Source: Oceanihabitans sp. IOP_32
Lineage (GTDB): Bacteria > Bacteroidota > Bacteroidia > Flavobacteriales > Flavobacteriaceae
Reading direction: 5' to 3'
NCBI RefSeq assembly: GCF_009498295.1
Contig: NZ_CP040813.1
Span: 1,309,001 to 1,373,000, forward strand
DNA length: 64,000 bases
Translations under genes and position numbers: made by a program
Part shown: positions 1-8,462 of the stretch, piece after piece
Numbering within the stretch: the first letter of the stretch is position 1
How the letters are laid out: each line of letters starts with the position of its first letter
The notes under the pieces: generated by a model
What the model saw: the letters and a program-made list of their open reading frames with translations, nothing else
Told to the model about the DNA's origin: nothing
Database searches by the model: none

Positions 1-444
1 ATGCAAAATATGTTTTCTAAAGCTTGCGAATACGGTATTAAAGCATCTATTTTTATTGCTATAAACTCTTTTGAGGGTAAACGCGTGAGCCCTAAAGAAA
101 TAGCACTAGAAATAGATTCACCACAGGCCTTTACCGCGAAAATTTTACAAGCCTTGGTAAAACACAATATCGTAAACTCTGTGAAAGGTGCTCATGGTGG
201 TTTTGAAATGGATAAAAACAAAATTGCCAACGTAAAACTTAGTCATATTGTAAATGCCATTGATGGCGATTCTATTTACAAGGGTTGTGGTCTGGGTTTA
301 CATACTTGCAATGAAGCGCATCCTTGCCCTGTACACGAAAAGTTTAAAACCATTCGAGACGAGTTAAAACACATGCTAGAGCACACTAGTTTAGAGGAAT
401 TAGCACTAGATATAAAATCTGGCACTTCCTTTTTAAAAGTATAA
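1..444 (+). CDS. Rrf2-family transcriptional regulator, probably Fe-S/NO-sensing
   Basis: Small winged-helix DNA-binding protein of the Rrf2 family (IscR/NsrR relatives). The N-terminus (MFSKACEYGIKA) and the recognition helix region around residues 37-55 (DSPQAFTAKILQAL) are typical. Three cysteines, C96, C103 and C109, lie in the loop where NsrR and IscR bind an Fe-S cluster. The next gene is an ScdA/YtfE repair protein, the usual partner of NO-sensing Rrf2 proteins, so an NsrR-like role is inferred. An inverted repeat at 465-478, between the two genes, is a possible operator. The frame opens exactly at base 1; the conserved start may be the second ATG at position 10. Family call is firm, the ligand is not. 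Confidence 0.9.
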   Translation: MQNMFSKACEYGIKASIFIAINSFEGKRVSPKEIALEIDSPQAFTAKILQALVKHNIVNSVKGAHGGFEMDKNKIANVKLSHIVNAIDGDSIYKGCGLGLHTCNEAHPCPVHEKFKTIRDELKHMLEHTSLEELALDIKSGTSFLKV

Positions 445-464
445 AAAAAATTTGAGTATAAATA

Positions 465-478
465 GGATAAGAATATCC
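465..478. promoter_or_regulatory. inverted repeat, candidate Rrf2 operator
   Basis: GGATA-AGAA-TATCC: two perfect 5-base arms around a 4-base spacer, between the Rrf2 gene and scdA, 18 bases before the scdA start. Position suggests local control by the Rrf2 protein. This is inference from symmetry and location only. Confidence 0.4.
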
Positions 479-495
479 GAAATAAATAAATAGTT

Positions 496-1227
496 ATGGA
501 AACATTACAAAAAGATTCAGAAAAACAAATTGCACAATTTGTAGCCGAAGATTATAGAACAGCCGCAGTATTTTCAAAATATAAAATAGATTTTTGCTGT
601 AACGGGAATAGATCCATTCAAGAAGCTTGCGAAAAAAAAGGAATAGATAGTGCAATTTTAATAGATGAACTTCATAGCGTTTTAAGCGTTAAAGGAGAAC
701 AGTCTATAGATTATAAATCGTGGCCATTAGATTTGCTAATCGATTATATTGAAAAAAAACATCACCGCTATATTGAGGAAAAAACACCTGTATTACAACA
801 GTTTTTAAATAAATTATGCCGTGTACACGGTGAGCGTCATCCAGAATTACACAAAATAAACGAACTGTTTACCGCATCGGTAGGCGATTTGGCATCACAC
901 TTAAAAAAAGAGGAACTTATATTATTCCCTTTTGTAAAAAAATTGGTTGCTGCTAAATTAAAACAAACCGCAGTAGAATCGCCACAGTTTCAAACGGTTG
1001 AAAACCCAATTGAAACGATGATGCAAGAACACGATAACGAAGGGGAGCGTTTTAGAGAAATTGCTGAACTTACAAATAATTACAACCCGCCAGCAGACGC
1101 CTGTAATACCTACAGAGTAGCCTTTGCTATGTTGGAAGAATTTGAAAAAGATTTACACCTACACATCCATTTAGAAAATAACATTTTATTTCCTAGAGCT
1201 ATAAAACTAGAGCAACAATTTGCTTAG
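496..1227 (+). CDS. scdA: iron-sulfur cluster repair di-iron protein (ScdA/YtfE/RIC family)
   Basis: Di-iron protein that helps restore Fe-S clusters damaged by nitric oxide or oxidants in the cytoplasm. The N-terminal ScdA_N domain (about residues 10-65) contains the characteristic paired cysteines in DFCCNGN. The rest (about 85-243) is a hemerythrin-like four-helix domain with iron-ligand histidines and glutamates spread over segments such as KKHHRY, HGERHPEL, LKKEELILFPF, QEHDNEG and HLHIHLENNILFPR. 243 residues is the normal family length. It lies 51 bases behind the Rrf2 regulator, and a strong terminator follows at 1259-1299. ScdA and YtfE are the two family names; function is well supported by family knowledge. 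Confidence 0.93.
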   Translation: METLQKDSEKQIAQFVAEDYRTAAVFSKYKIDFCCNGNRSIQEACEKKGIDSAILIDELHSVLSVKGEQSIDYKSWPLDLLIDYIEKKHHRYIEEKTPVLQQFLNKLCRVHGERHPELHKINELFTASVGDLASHLKKEELILFPFVKKLVAAKLKQTAVESPQFQTVENPIETMMQEHDNEGERFREIAELTNNYNPPADACNTYRVAFAMLEEFEKDLHLHIHLENNILFPRAIKLEQQFA

Positions 1228-1258
1228 CAAAAGTCAATTTTTATCTGTTTTGTAAATT

Positions 1259-1299
1259 ATTCCAGAAGGTTATTCAATTAATCATCTGGAATTTTTTTT
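1259..1299 (+). terminator. rho-independent terminator after scdA
   Basis: Perfect 8-bp stem ATTCCAGA/TCTGGAAT with an 18-base loop, followed directly by a run of T. It ends the Rrf2-scdA transcript before the next membrane-protein gene. Confidence 0.75.
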
Positions 1300-1372
1300 A
1301 TAACATTGTTATTGGCATTATTTCAAGCTGACTCACTCTTACAAATGAATTTATAAAGCTAAAAAAAATAAT

Positions 1373-2587
1373 ATGATGCTTAAAAAGCTCACAATTGTAT
1401 GTTTAATTAATTTTTTAATCGCCGCCTTAATGGGTTTGGCGCTACGCTATTCGTTTATTGGTGATATCCATGTGAATTATCGGTTTCTAACTCATGCTCA
1501 TTCGCATGTAGCCATGTTAGGCTGGGTGTATTTAATGCTTTACGCTTTATTGGTTTATTATTTTATACCAGTTAAACATCAAGTTTTTAATTTTTTGTTT
1601 TGGCTTACAGAGATTTCGGTAATTGGGATGATGATAAGCTTCCCCATTCAAGGCTACGCTACCATTTCCATAACATTTTCAACCTTACATATTTTTTGCA
1701 GTTACTACTTTGTGTATTTAATTTGGAGACACCACAAAACCAAGTCGACCGCTACCTCGCGCTTATTAAAAACATCTCTGTTGTTTATGCTTATGTCTAC
1801 CTTGGGGGTATGGTGTCTTGGCCCTGCTGTTTCCATGCTTGGGCAAGCTTCGGCTTTTTATCAAATAGCCATACAATTCTTTTTACATTTTCAGTTTAAC
1901 GGCTGGTTTTTAATAGCGGTTATTGCTGTGTTTTTTCATTTTCTAAACATTCCCGATTCTAAACTTTTTAGGGCGTTTTTTGCATTACTCATACTATCAA
2001 CCCTACTAACATTAGCCTTACCTGTGCAATGGCATGCGCCGCATGTCGTGCTGCTGTGGATTAATGGATTTGGCGTTTTCCTGCAAGTCTTCGTGTTATT
2101 TTTATTTTTCAAACTAATAAAACCTAAGCTTCAATGGCTTAAACTTAAACAAAGTAAACTGGTATTTTATACCTATGGTTTTGCTCTGCTTTGTTTTAGT
2201 TTAAAAATAGGCCTTCAATCTTTATCAGTTTTTCCAGAGTTTGCAGCAGTAGTTTATAAACACCATAATTTTGTAGTCGGCTTTATTCATTTAGTTATGC
2301 TCGGTGTAATATCGGGCTTCCTGTTTTCTTTTATTTTACAAAGCCAATTAGTTCAATACACCAAAAGTCTTTATATTGGTATTTATATTTTTATTATTGG
2401 TTTTCTTTTAACCGAACTATTATTGGTTATTCAAGGTGCCAAGTTTTATTTTGGTTACGGGATACTATCTCAGTATTACCTATTACTTTTTCTTTTTAGC
2501 ATCTTATTGCCACTAGGAATTGCCTTTTTATTATTCAATATTATAACCTGTAAAAATCATGCAACAGAAACCACAAAAACGACATAA
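1373..2587 (+). CDS. polytopic membrane protein resembling heme-copper oxidase subunit I
   Basis: About twelve hydrophobic segments fill this 404-residue protein. Motifs recall heme-ligand helices of heme-copper oxidase subunit I and NnrS-type proteins: THAHSHVAMLGW near residue 40, FFLHFQFNGWF near 165, and VVGFIHLVMLGV near 305. The set of conserved histidines suggests heme binding in the inner membrane. It is much shorter than a true oxidase subunit I and no CuB ligand set is obvious. It lies between an NO-repair gene and a hemerythrin gene whose start overlaps its last 29 bases, so translational coupling and a role in NO response are inferred. Exact function is unknown. Confidence 0.65.
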   Translation: MMLKKLTIVCLINFLIAALMGLALRYSFIGDIHVNYRFLTHAHSHVAMLGWVYLMLYALLVYYFIPVKHQVFNFLFWLTEISVIGMMISFPIQGYATISITFSTLHIFCSYYFVYLIWRHHKTKSTATSRLLKTSLLFMLMSTLGVWCLGPAVSMLGQASAFYQIAIQFFLHFQFNGWFLIAVIAVFFHFLNIPDSKLFRAFFALLILSTLLTLALPVQWHAPHVVLLWINGFGVFLQVFVLFLFFKLIKPKLQWLKLKQSKLVFYTYGFALLCFSLKIGLQSLSVFPEFAAVVYKHHNFVVGFIHLVMLGVISGFLFSFILQSQLVQYTKSLYIGIYIFIIGFLLTELLLVIQGAKFYFGYGILSQYYLLLFLFSILLPLGIAFLLFNIITCKNHATETTKTT

Positions 2588-3020
2588 AGCCTTACAACCT
2601 TTAAGCCGAGAACATCATTTTGGATTATTACTCTCTTGGAAAATACGCTCTGGATTTAGTAAGAATATTGCTCCAGAACGCATCAGGATTTATGCAAATT
2701 GGTTCTATGAAAATCATTTGATTCCGCATTTTGAAATGGAAGAAACACACATTTTCCCTATTTTAGAAGAGAATCACGAGCTCATAAAAAAAGCTTTGGC
2801 AGACCATAAACGCATAAAACAATTGTTTGCTGAAACTGCTAATGATACCAAAACATTAAGTAAAATTGAACAAGAACTCGACCAACATATTCGGTTTGAA
2901 GAACGGATACTCTTCCCAGAAATTCAAAACATAGCTACAGAGGAAGAATTGCTTCAAATTGAAAAAATTCATCAAACAGAAGCCTTTGAAGACAAGATAG
3001 ATGATGAATTTTGGAGATAA
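2559..3020 (+). CDS. hemerythrin domain protein
   Basis: Soluble 153-residue four-helix protein with the HHE cation-binding pattern: REHHFGLLL near residue 19, HLIPHFEMEETHIFP near 53-67, DHKRIKQLF near 82 and DQHIRFEERILFPE near 108-121. These histidines and acidic residues would bind a di-iron centre that can hold O2 or NO. The start lies inside the upstream membrane-protein gene (29-base overlap), which points to one transcript and coupled translation. Family assignment is strong; whether it carries, senses or detoxifies the gas is unknown. Confidence 0.85.
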   Translation: MQQKPQKRHKALQPLSREHHFGLLLSWKIRSGFSKNIAPERIRIYANWFYENHLIPHFEMEETHIFPILEENHELIKKALADHKRIKQLFAETANDTKTLSKIEQELDQHIRFEERILFPEIQNIATEEELLQIEKIHQTEAFEDKIDDEFWR

Positions 3021-3200
3021 CTCATGCTTTTCTCAAAAATTACTGGTTAGACATAACGTTTGGGCTATGAGCAGTGCGTCAAAAAAAAAGGACTCATTTT
3101 CAAGCTAGTACTCACTTTATAAATATACAACTGCTTTTAGATTTAGCACAAAACCAAGGATTGCTTAAAGCATCGTGTTGAGTGTAGTGTTTTGTATAAG

Positions 3201-3998
3201 CTACTCTTCTCCAGTAAGAGTTATTAGGTTTTTAATTTCTTCAGCGGTTAAATCGCTCTCGGACAGTTCTGTTCTACTAAAGTATCTGAAATTAATATTT
3301 ATAATATCAGAATTAGGTATAACTAAATACCGACTTTCTATTTGATAATAATCATTAATAGAACCATTATCCTTTTCCAAATACCGTCTAATTGGATATT
3401 TCAGATGGATAGCTTCGAGGTCTCCATTGCTGTCGATATAATAGTTGAAATATTCACCCGTATAAAGAATATTTCTTCCATTAACTTTGCATAAAACATT
3501 AATAATCTTATCTGTTATTTCTTCAAAGTCATCAGGGACGTCTGGAAAATCTAAACACTCTCCTGTAAATATGTAATGCCATTTATTTGAGAATCTTAAA
3601 TACCTAATTGATTTGTCATATCTCAACTTCCTGATGACTTTTTGAATTCCGTATCCAATCAAAAATGAAAAAGTAAAAACTGAAAAATTGTAGAAGAAAA
3701 TAGGATAAATAAACTCTCTTAATTGGTTAAAACTTTTCCCAACTGTATTTTCCGAAGTTACTCCTAATATGAGATTGCCTAATTGATTAAAATCAACGTA
3801 ATAATTACTTAACCTTTCAATCAAAGTGATTGCAACAATATGAATTGTCAATGAAGGAATTATTGACCAAGTTAATTCATTAATAAGATTTCGATTAGGA
3901 TTACGGACACTTAATTTGGAAGAGTTAAAGGCAATTCTCGATAGAAAGCCTGGGGCTAAAAGAATAAAAATAAGTATAGATGTAAATGCAATATTCAT
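3201..3998 (-). CDS. hypothetical membrane protein (DUF6338-like)
   Basis: 265 residues with an N-terminal membrane helix beginning MNIAFTSILIFILLAPGF, then hydrophobic stretches near residues 45-65 and 95-120, and a soluble C-terminal half rich in aromatic and acidic residues. The early LAPGF motif and overall plan recall DUF6338 proteins, but this is from memory and uncertain. It sits three bases behind a 60-residue gene on the same strand and the pair is flanked by unrelated plus-strand genes, so it looks like an accessory insertion. No catalytic motif recognised. Confidence 0.6.
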   Translation of the reverse strand: MNIAFTSILIFILLAPGFLSRIAFNSSKLSVRNPNRNLINELTWSIIPSLTIHIVAITLIERLSNYYVDFNQLGNLILGVTSENTVGKSFNQLREFIYPIFFYNFSVFTFSFLIGYGIQKVIRKLRYDKSIRYLRFSNKWHYIFTGECLDFPDVPDDFEEITDKIINVLCKVNGRNILYTGEYFNYYIDSNGDLEAIHLKYPIRRYLEKDNGSINDYYQIESRYLVIPNSDIININFRYFSRTELSESDLTAEEIKNLITLTGEE

Positions 3999-4001
3999 TT
4001 A

Positions 4002-4184
4002 CTATCCGAGCTCCTTGATGCGATAATATTTGTTACCTATTTTTACTACTTGTCCTTTAGAGCTATTTGCAGAAAGCTTATGAGCAATTCGAACAATAGC
4101 ACTACGAACTTCTGGAGTATTAACTTTAGAAGCTTTTTCTTCTTTATCTTTTCCTTCTATTTTTTTTGCTGAAAGAGTTGCCAT
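4002..4184 (-). CDS. small basic hypothetical protein
   Basis: 60 residues, lysine-rich, with a charged N-terminal half (KKIEGKDKEEKASK) and a C-terminal half that could form a small beta-strand unit (GQVVKIGNKYYRIKEL). It is the first gene of a two-gene minus-strand pair; only three bases separate it from the membrane-protein gene at 3998. I do not recognise a family. The tight pairing of a small soluble and a membrane protein would be compatible with a toxin-antitoxin or immunity pair, but nothing in the sequence proves this. Confidence 0.5.
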   Translation of the reverse strand: MATLSAKKIEGKDKEEKASKVNTPEVRSAIVRIAHKLSANSSKGQVVKIGNKYYRIKELG

Positions 4185-4630
4185 AACTTTTTGATTATAA
4201 AGTCAAATATAACATAATTTTCATTATTAAGCAATTGTATTCGTTAATTGCTTCTTCACATTAAACACAACATAACTGTATTTTTAATAAAAGTTATACT
4301 TCTGAATTAGGTTAGGCTTCATTTGTTGTTTTATCATTTTTTTAAACTTAAACTTCAGGTAATTTTAGTTTTAAAAAACGAGAAGCCCTAAACATAATAA
4401 ATGCCCTTTCATTCTAAATCTAATAAAACCACATAGAAGTTGGTTTTTAAAATTCTCACACCCTAAAACAATTCAATTATTTTATTCAGGCTATAAAAAT
4501 CTAACAAGGCATTAGGTCTATAATTTACAATAGTGAAATTTCAAGAAAAAAAATCTTCGGGAATATTAGGGTAACAAAAGATAAGTTCGCTTTATATAAG
4601 TGCAAACGTATAATTTAAAGCACTGTTATA
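4185..4630. other. 446-bp intergenic region between divergent genes
   Basis: AT-rich spacer between the minus-strand 60-residue gene and the plus-strand OmpA-type gene. It must hold two divergent promoters. I see no clear palindrome, RNA gene or coding frame in it. Confidence 0.5.
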
Positions 4631-6418
4631 ATGAAGAATTTATCCAAATTACTACTTGTTCTATTTGTTTTTACCAACTTATTTTTTGCCATGGCTCAAC
4701 AAGAGCCATTAGAACACAATTATTTTCAGGTCGCTCCAAGAGTGGGTTACGATTTTCCAACTTATAAAAACAACACACCCTACATCGATTATAAAGGTGG
4801 CTTGGATTTAGGGTTTTCCTTAGACTATTACTGGAACTGGTTTGGCTTAGGTGCCGACGTAGATTACATAAAAAACGTGCCTAAAAGTACCTACCCAACT
4901 TCAAACCTTTTTGCAAGCGATATATCGGTGCCAATAAGTGCGACCAGCTTAACAGAAGATAAGATAACACGTCTGTTTTACGGTATTGGCCCCAATGTTC
5001 AATTTAGGCATAAAAACGGAAAGTTTACTGCAGAATTAAATACACGTGCAGGACTAGCTTCTATAAAAGGCGGCAGAACCTATTTAGAAGGTACAGCAAC
5101 CACCTTAACGGGCACAAATACATATCCACTAAATTTTCATGCTGGGTATAAAGATGCTGCCGTACTTTCTCTTAAAGGTCAACTGCGTTTTACTTATTTC
5201 TTTAATAAAAATTGGGGGATTCATGCCGGTGGTTATTTTATGCAACATTTTGGCGTTAAAGAATTAAACGAATCCGGGATTTCAGCAGGTTATAAAACAT
5301 TTAGAACGGTTACCAATGCAGATGAACCAGCAACCAATTGGTTAGGCGAAACGCTGTCTAGAGAAGAACCCTGTGATTGTGATATTTCGTCTATTGGAGT
5401 TTTTGCGGGATTAACTTATAAATTCACAAAACCTAAGGCCGAACCTAAAAATATTTGTCCAGTTTGTAACAACAATCATACACCGCATTGTTGTGCCACT
5501 TGTGGTTGCGGTTTAACCATAACTGCTAAAGACAAGTTTTCTGGCGAAGTGCTACCAAATACAGCCGTTGTTTTAAAAGACCTTAACGGAAATATTGTTC
5601 AAAGTGGCACTACCAATGCCTTTGGTGTTATTGTGTTTAACGATGTTATTGATGACCACTATACCATAAGCGGAAAACTTTACGGTGTTAATCTAGAAGA
5701 TGAAGCTATTGAAAAAGATGCCTTTACAAGCTGCAAGGAAACAGGACATCACATTCAAAAAACAATTTATTACACTAATGAAAACTTTATTCTTAAAGGT
5801 CATGTGACAGAATGTAATAATAACGAACGTTTACAAGGCGTAGATATCGCACTTACAGATCAAATAAATGCCACAGAAAAACAGAGCCTTTCTGATGCCG
5901 AGGGTCATTTTATTTTTCATTTAAAACAAGCCTCAAGGTTTACACTAAAGGGTAGAAAAGACGGCTATTACTCCAACAAAGTAGAGGTTTTAACAAGCTC
6001 ATACAACCGAAATCAATCTTTATTTATCGCTTTCGAAATGTGTATCGACCCTTGTGGTAAAGCCATAAGTTTAGACCATATTAACTTCGATTTAGATAAA
6101 GCTGAAATATTACCAGCTTCCATTCAAGATCTAGAGCGTATTGTAAAGCTGATGCAGGATAACCCCAATATAAAGGTAGAAATGTCTTCGCATACCGATA
6201 GTCAAGGCTCCGATGAATACAATAGATTATTATCGCAACGTCGTGCCGATGCAACCGTAAATTATATTGTAAACAGAGGCATCTCTAAAGATCGATTAAT
6301 AGCCCGTGGTGCTGGTGAAAGCGAACTAAAAAACACCAAATGTAAAGATAACGCACCCTGTACAGATGATGAGCACCGCATCAACCGAAGAACCGAATTT
6401 AAAGTGGTGTGTTTTTAA
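4631..6418 (+). CDS. OmpA-family outer membrane protein with cysteine-rich linker
   Basis: Signal peptide at residues 1-22 (ending AMAQQ). Residues about 30-270 are rich in alternating aromatic strands and look like an outer-membrane beta-barrel. Residues 276-293 form a cysteine-rich linker (C276, C279, C287, C288, C291, C293 plus two histidines). Two carboxypeptidase-regulatory-like beta domains follow (about 295-365 and 385-460). The C-terminal OmpA domain (about 475-595) contains INFDLDKAEILP and SHTDSQGSDEYN, the peptidoglycan-binding signature. It probably anchors the outer membrane to the cell wall. The cysteine cluster, resembling a zinc ribbon, is unusual for an exported protein. Confidence 0.85.
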   Translation: MKNLSKLLLVLFVFTNLFFAMAQQEPLEHNYFQVAPRVGYDFPTYKNNTPYIDYKGGLDLGFSLDYYWNWFGLGADVDYIKNVPKSTYPTSNLFASDISVPISATSLTEDKITRLFYGIGPNVQFRHKNGKFTAELNTRAGLASIKGGRTYLEGTATTLTGTNTYPLNFHAGYKDAAVLSLKGQLRFTYFFNKNWGIHAGGYFMQHFGVKELNESGISAGYKTFRTVTNADEPATNWLGETLSREEPCDCDISSIGVFAGLTYKFTKPKAEPKNICPVCNNNHTPHCCATCGCGLTITAKDKFSGEVLPNTAVVLKDLNGNIVQSGTTNAFGVIVFNDVIDDHYTISGKLYGVNLEDEAIEKDAFTSCKETGHHIQKTIYYTNENFILKGHVTECNNNERLQGVDIALTDQINATEKQSLSDAEGHFIFHLKQASRFTLKGRKDGYYSNKVEVLTSSYNRNQSLFIAFEMCIDPCGKAISLDHINFDLDKAEILPASIQDLERIVKLMQDNPNIKVEMSSHTDSQGSDEYNRLLSQRRADATVNYIVNRGISKDRLIARGAGESELKNTKCKDNAPCTDDEHRINRRTEFKVVCF

Positions 6419-6457
6419 TACCGTTCATTTTAATTTGATATCTCACATTAACCTCAA

Positions 6458-6483
6458 CAAGGCAGCCGATTGCTGCTGCCTTG
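6458..6483 (+). terminator. hairpin after the OmpA-type gene
   Basis: Perfect 9-bp GC-rich stem CAAGGCAGC/GCTGCCTTG with an 8-base loop, 40 bases after the stop codon. No clear T-run follows, so it may be a weak terminator or an mRNA-stabilising hairpin. Confidence 0.5.
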
Positions 6484-6500
6484 TATAAAACTTATAAATC

Positions 6501-7595
6501 ATGACAAATATAGAACTCGTACCACAGCGTTCAATTTTAAATATAATCATTAATAACACATTCAAGATAGCCTGCCTTTTCATTTTGCTATTAAGCCTAT
6601 CCTGCAGTAACGAAGAAGCTTGTGCTTATTTACCAAACACTGAGCCAGACCCTTCTATTCATTGTAATTTACAGTCTGAACTTAATTTATCAACCGGCAT
6701 TGATGTTGGTGGTAACGTTATTCCCCCAGGGAAAGGCATAATAGATCCTTTTTGGCGCGTTATTAATAATCCGCCCTTATTAAATTGTACTAGTCCATTA
6801 GTTTCTACAATAAATGGTAGTGCCTACCTTATTAATTTCGCTAATTTTGGTGCCGATGCATGGGTGAACCAAACAGGCACTACCACTTTAGCGCCCATAG
6901 ATTTAGGCACAAGCGATTCGTTTGGCTGTAATAATGCACTAAATAATGAAGGCGTAAGAGTGCCTTATGTGTTCGAGAGACCTTTTTGTATTATTGAAGA
7001 CACTTGTATCGATTTTAATTTTAGTTTAAAAGGAGACGATCAAGTGTATTTACAACTTATAGATAATGCTACCAACGCTGTATTATCTACTAGCCCAACT
7101 TATATTTGGACCAGTACCGAAGCGCAAAACTGGACGGAATCAAATCTATGTCTATCTGCTGGAAGTTATAGCATACGCGCTTTTTTAGTGAATACCAATG
7201 CTATTGTTCTAGGATTTTCAATGCTTGGTAATTTAACCACAGGCAATGGAGACGCCTCTATTTCTAACAATATTGAAGGTTGTTGTGTAAACAACGTGAT
7301 AAGTGTTTTAAATATTTTGGAGGAAAATTGTGATGGTAAATTTGATAGCGGTAGCGATCAATTAGGAAGCGGTTGGACCTTTAATTTAAAAGATGCTTCT
7401 GGAACTATTATCAGAACAGAAACTACAGACGCCAATGGCGATGCTTTTTTCTCTGGCTTAGCAAACGGGACTTATACCATCGAAATAGTAAATCAAACAG
7501 GTTGGCTGCCATCTAACCCCACAACAGGAACGGCTACGGTAACGGTCTCTAATAATCAAGTAGAATTGCTGCAGTTTTTTAATTGTAGAGCGTAA
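6501..7595 (+). CDS. secreted lipoprotein with C-terminal SdrD-B-like domain
   Basis: 364 residues. A hydrophobic segment at about residues 18-35 ends in LLLSLSCSNEE, a lipobox with the cysteine as lipidation site, so the mature protein should be surface or periplasmic and membrane-anchored. The middle region is rich in cysteine, asparagine and threonine and has no recognised fold. The last ~95 residues (VLNILEENCDGKFDSGSD... to TVTVSNNQ) match the pattern of SdrD-B or prealbumin-like beta repeats, including the GxxxSGLANGTYTIE-like motif. It follows the OmpA-type gene closely, with a hairpin between. Role unknown, perhaps adhesion or envelope structure. Confidence 0.7.
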   Translation: MTNIELVPQRSILNIIINNTFKIACLFILLLSLSCSNEEACAYLPNTEPDPSIHCNLQSELNLSTGIDVGGNVIPPGKGIIDPFWRVINNPPLLNCTSPLVSTINGSAYLINFANFGADAWVNQTGTTTLAPIDLGTSDSFGCNNALNNEGVRVPYVFERPFCIIEDTCIDFNFSLKGDDQVYLQLIDNATNAVLSTSPTYIWTSTEAQNWTESNLCLSAGSYSIRAFLVNTNAIVLGFSMLGNLTTGNGDASISNNIEGCCVNNVISVLNILEENCDGKFDSGSDQLGSGWTFNLKDASGTIIRTETTDANGDAFFSGLANGTYTIEIVNQTGWLPSNPTTGTATVTVSNNQVELLQFFNCRA

Positions 7596-7619
7596 AAAAC
7601 GTTTAAAAATTAAACTTGT

Positions 7620-7659
7620 AACCCAAAACCCATCTGTTTTATTTGATGGGTTTTGGGTT
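7620..7659. terminator. bidirectional terminator between convergent genes
   Basis: Perfect 15-bp stem (ACCCAAAACCCATC and its complement at the core) with a 10-base loop, lying between the end of the lipoprotein gene (+) and the end of nosY (-). T-rich tracts occur on the plus-strand exit side. Serves both convergent transcripts. Confidence 0.75.
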
Positions 7660-7679
7660 TATTAATTCAGGATAACGAA

Positions 7680-8462
7680 TTAAAAATCTTTCTTTTTTGA
7701 TTTAAATACAATTCTTGTCACTGGTAAAATTACCCAAACTGTTAGCATCATAACAGATACGATTAATCCGAAATCTGTTCCGAAAAACTGTTTAAAAACC
7801 GCTCCTGTATAACCTAGTAATGCCGAAATATCTAATTTTAAAAGAATAAGTGTTCTTGATAAATCGATAGGATTTAGCATGGTACCAATTAACGATAGTT
7901 TATCTAACGGGTAATCGTCAAACATCACTAAAGTCATTAAAAACAAACCGTCGTAAATAATTGCTAAAAACAGCCACAATAAGATAGCGTAACCAAATCC
8001 TTTAATTTTATTTTCGTTAGATAAGGCAATATTAAAAGCCAAAGCTGTAAATATTAGTGTTAAAAATGTACCTGTAATTAGGAGTAACGAAAAATCCCAA
8101 ATCGCACTGCTTTCAAACAAACCATAAAGTGCAAACGGAATGCCTAAACCCAAAATTAAACTCATGGAAAGCGATAACGCGACACCTAAATACTGGCCTA
8201 AAAATATGGACGATCGCTTTAAGGGTTGCGCGAGTAGTAACTCGGTAAATTCTTTGGAATCGTAGTAGTACATCACACCAAAAATGGTGCCAATTAAAGG
8301 CACTAAAACGATAATGACATTCATTAAGGTAATCACAGCTTTAGATAAATCATTGTTTAAAAACAAGAGCGAGATACCAAGCAATAAATAAAAAGCAAAA
8401 TAGACGTAACTCCAACGGCTACGCATTAAATCGTAGAAACTATATTTTAATATTTTAAGCAT
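7680..8462 (-). CDS. nosY: NosY-type ABC transporter permease
   Basis: 260 residues with six predicted membrane segments, matching the ABC-2 permease family and the usual NosY size. With NosF it forms the inner-membrane ABC complex that works with NosD and NosL to build the copper centres of nitrous oxide reductase in the periplasm. The motif YYYDSKEFTELLLAQPLKRSSIF near residue 66-88 is typical of ABC-2 permeases. It is the last gene of the nos operon and its start overlaps the end of nosF by 8 bases. A bidirectional terminator follows at 7620-7659. Confidence 0.92.
   Translation of the reverse strand: MLKILKYSFYDLMRSRWSYVYFAFYLLLGISLLFLNNDLSKAVITLMNVIIVLVPLIGTIFGVMYYYDSKEFTELLLAQPLKRSSIFLGQYLGVALSLSMSLILGLGIPFALYGLFESSAIWDFSLLLITGTFLTLIFTALAFNIALSNENKIKGFGYAILLWLFLAIIYDGLFLMTLVMFDDYPLDKLSLIGTMLNPIDLSRTLILLKLDISALLGYTGAVFKQFFGTDFGLIVSVMMLTVWVILPVTRIVFKSKKKDF

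Noticed and set aside
1373-2587. Calling the membrane protein a cytochrome c oxidase subunit I.
   Set aside because: It is shorter than subunit I, no subunit II or assembly genes are near, and the full copper ligand set is not visible.
3021-3200. GTTAGACATAACGTTTGGG looked like an integron attC core (GTTRRRY) ahead of two accessory genes.
   Set aside because: No paired inverse core site or symmetrical stem was found and there is no integrase, so a single chance motif is the simpler reading.
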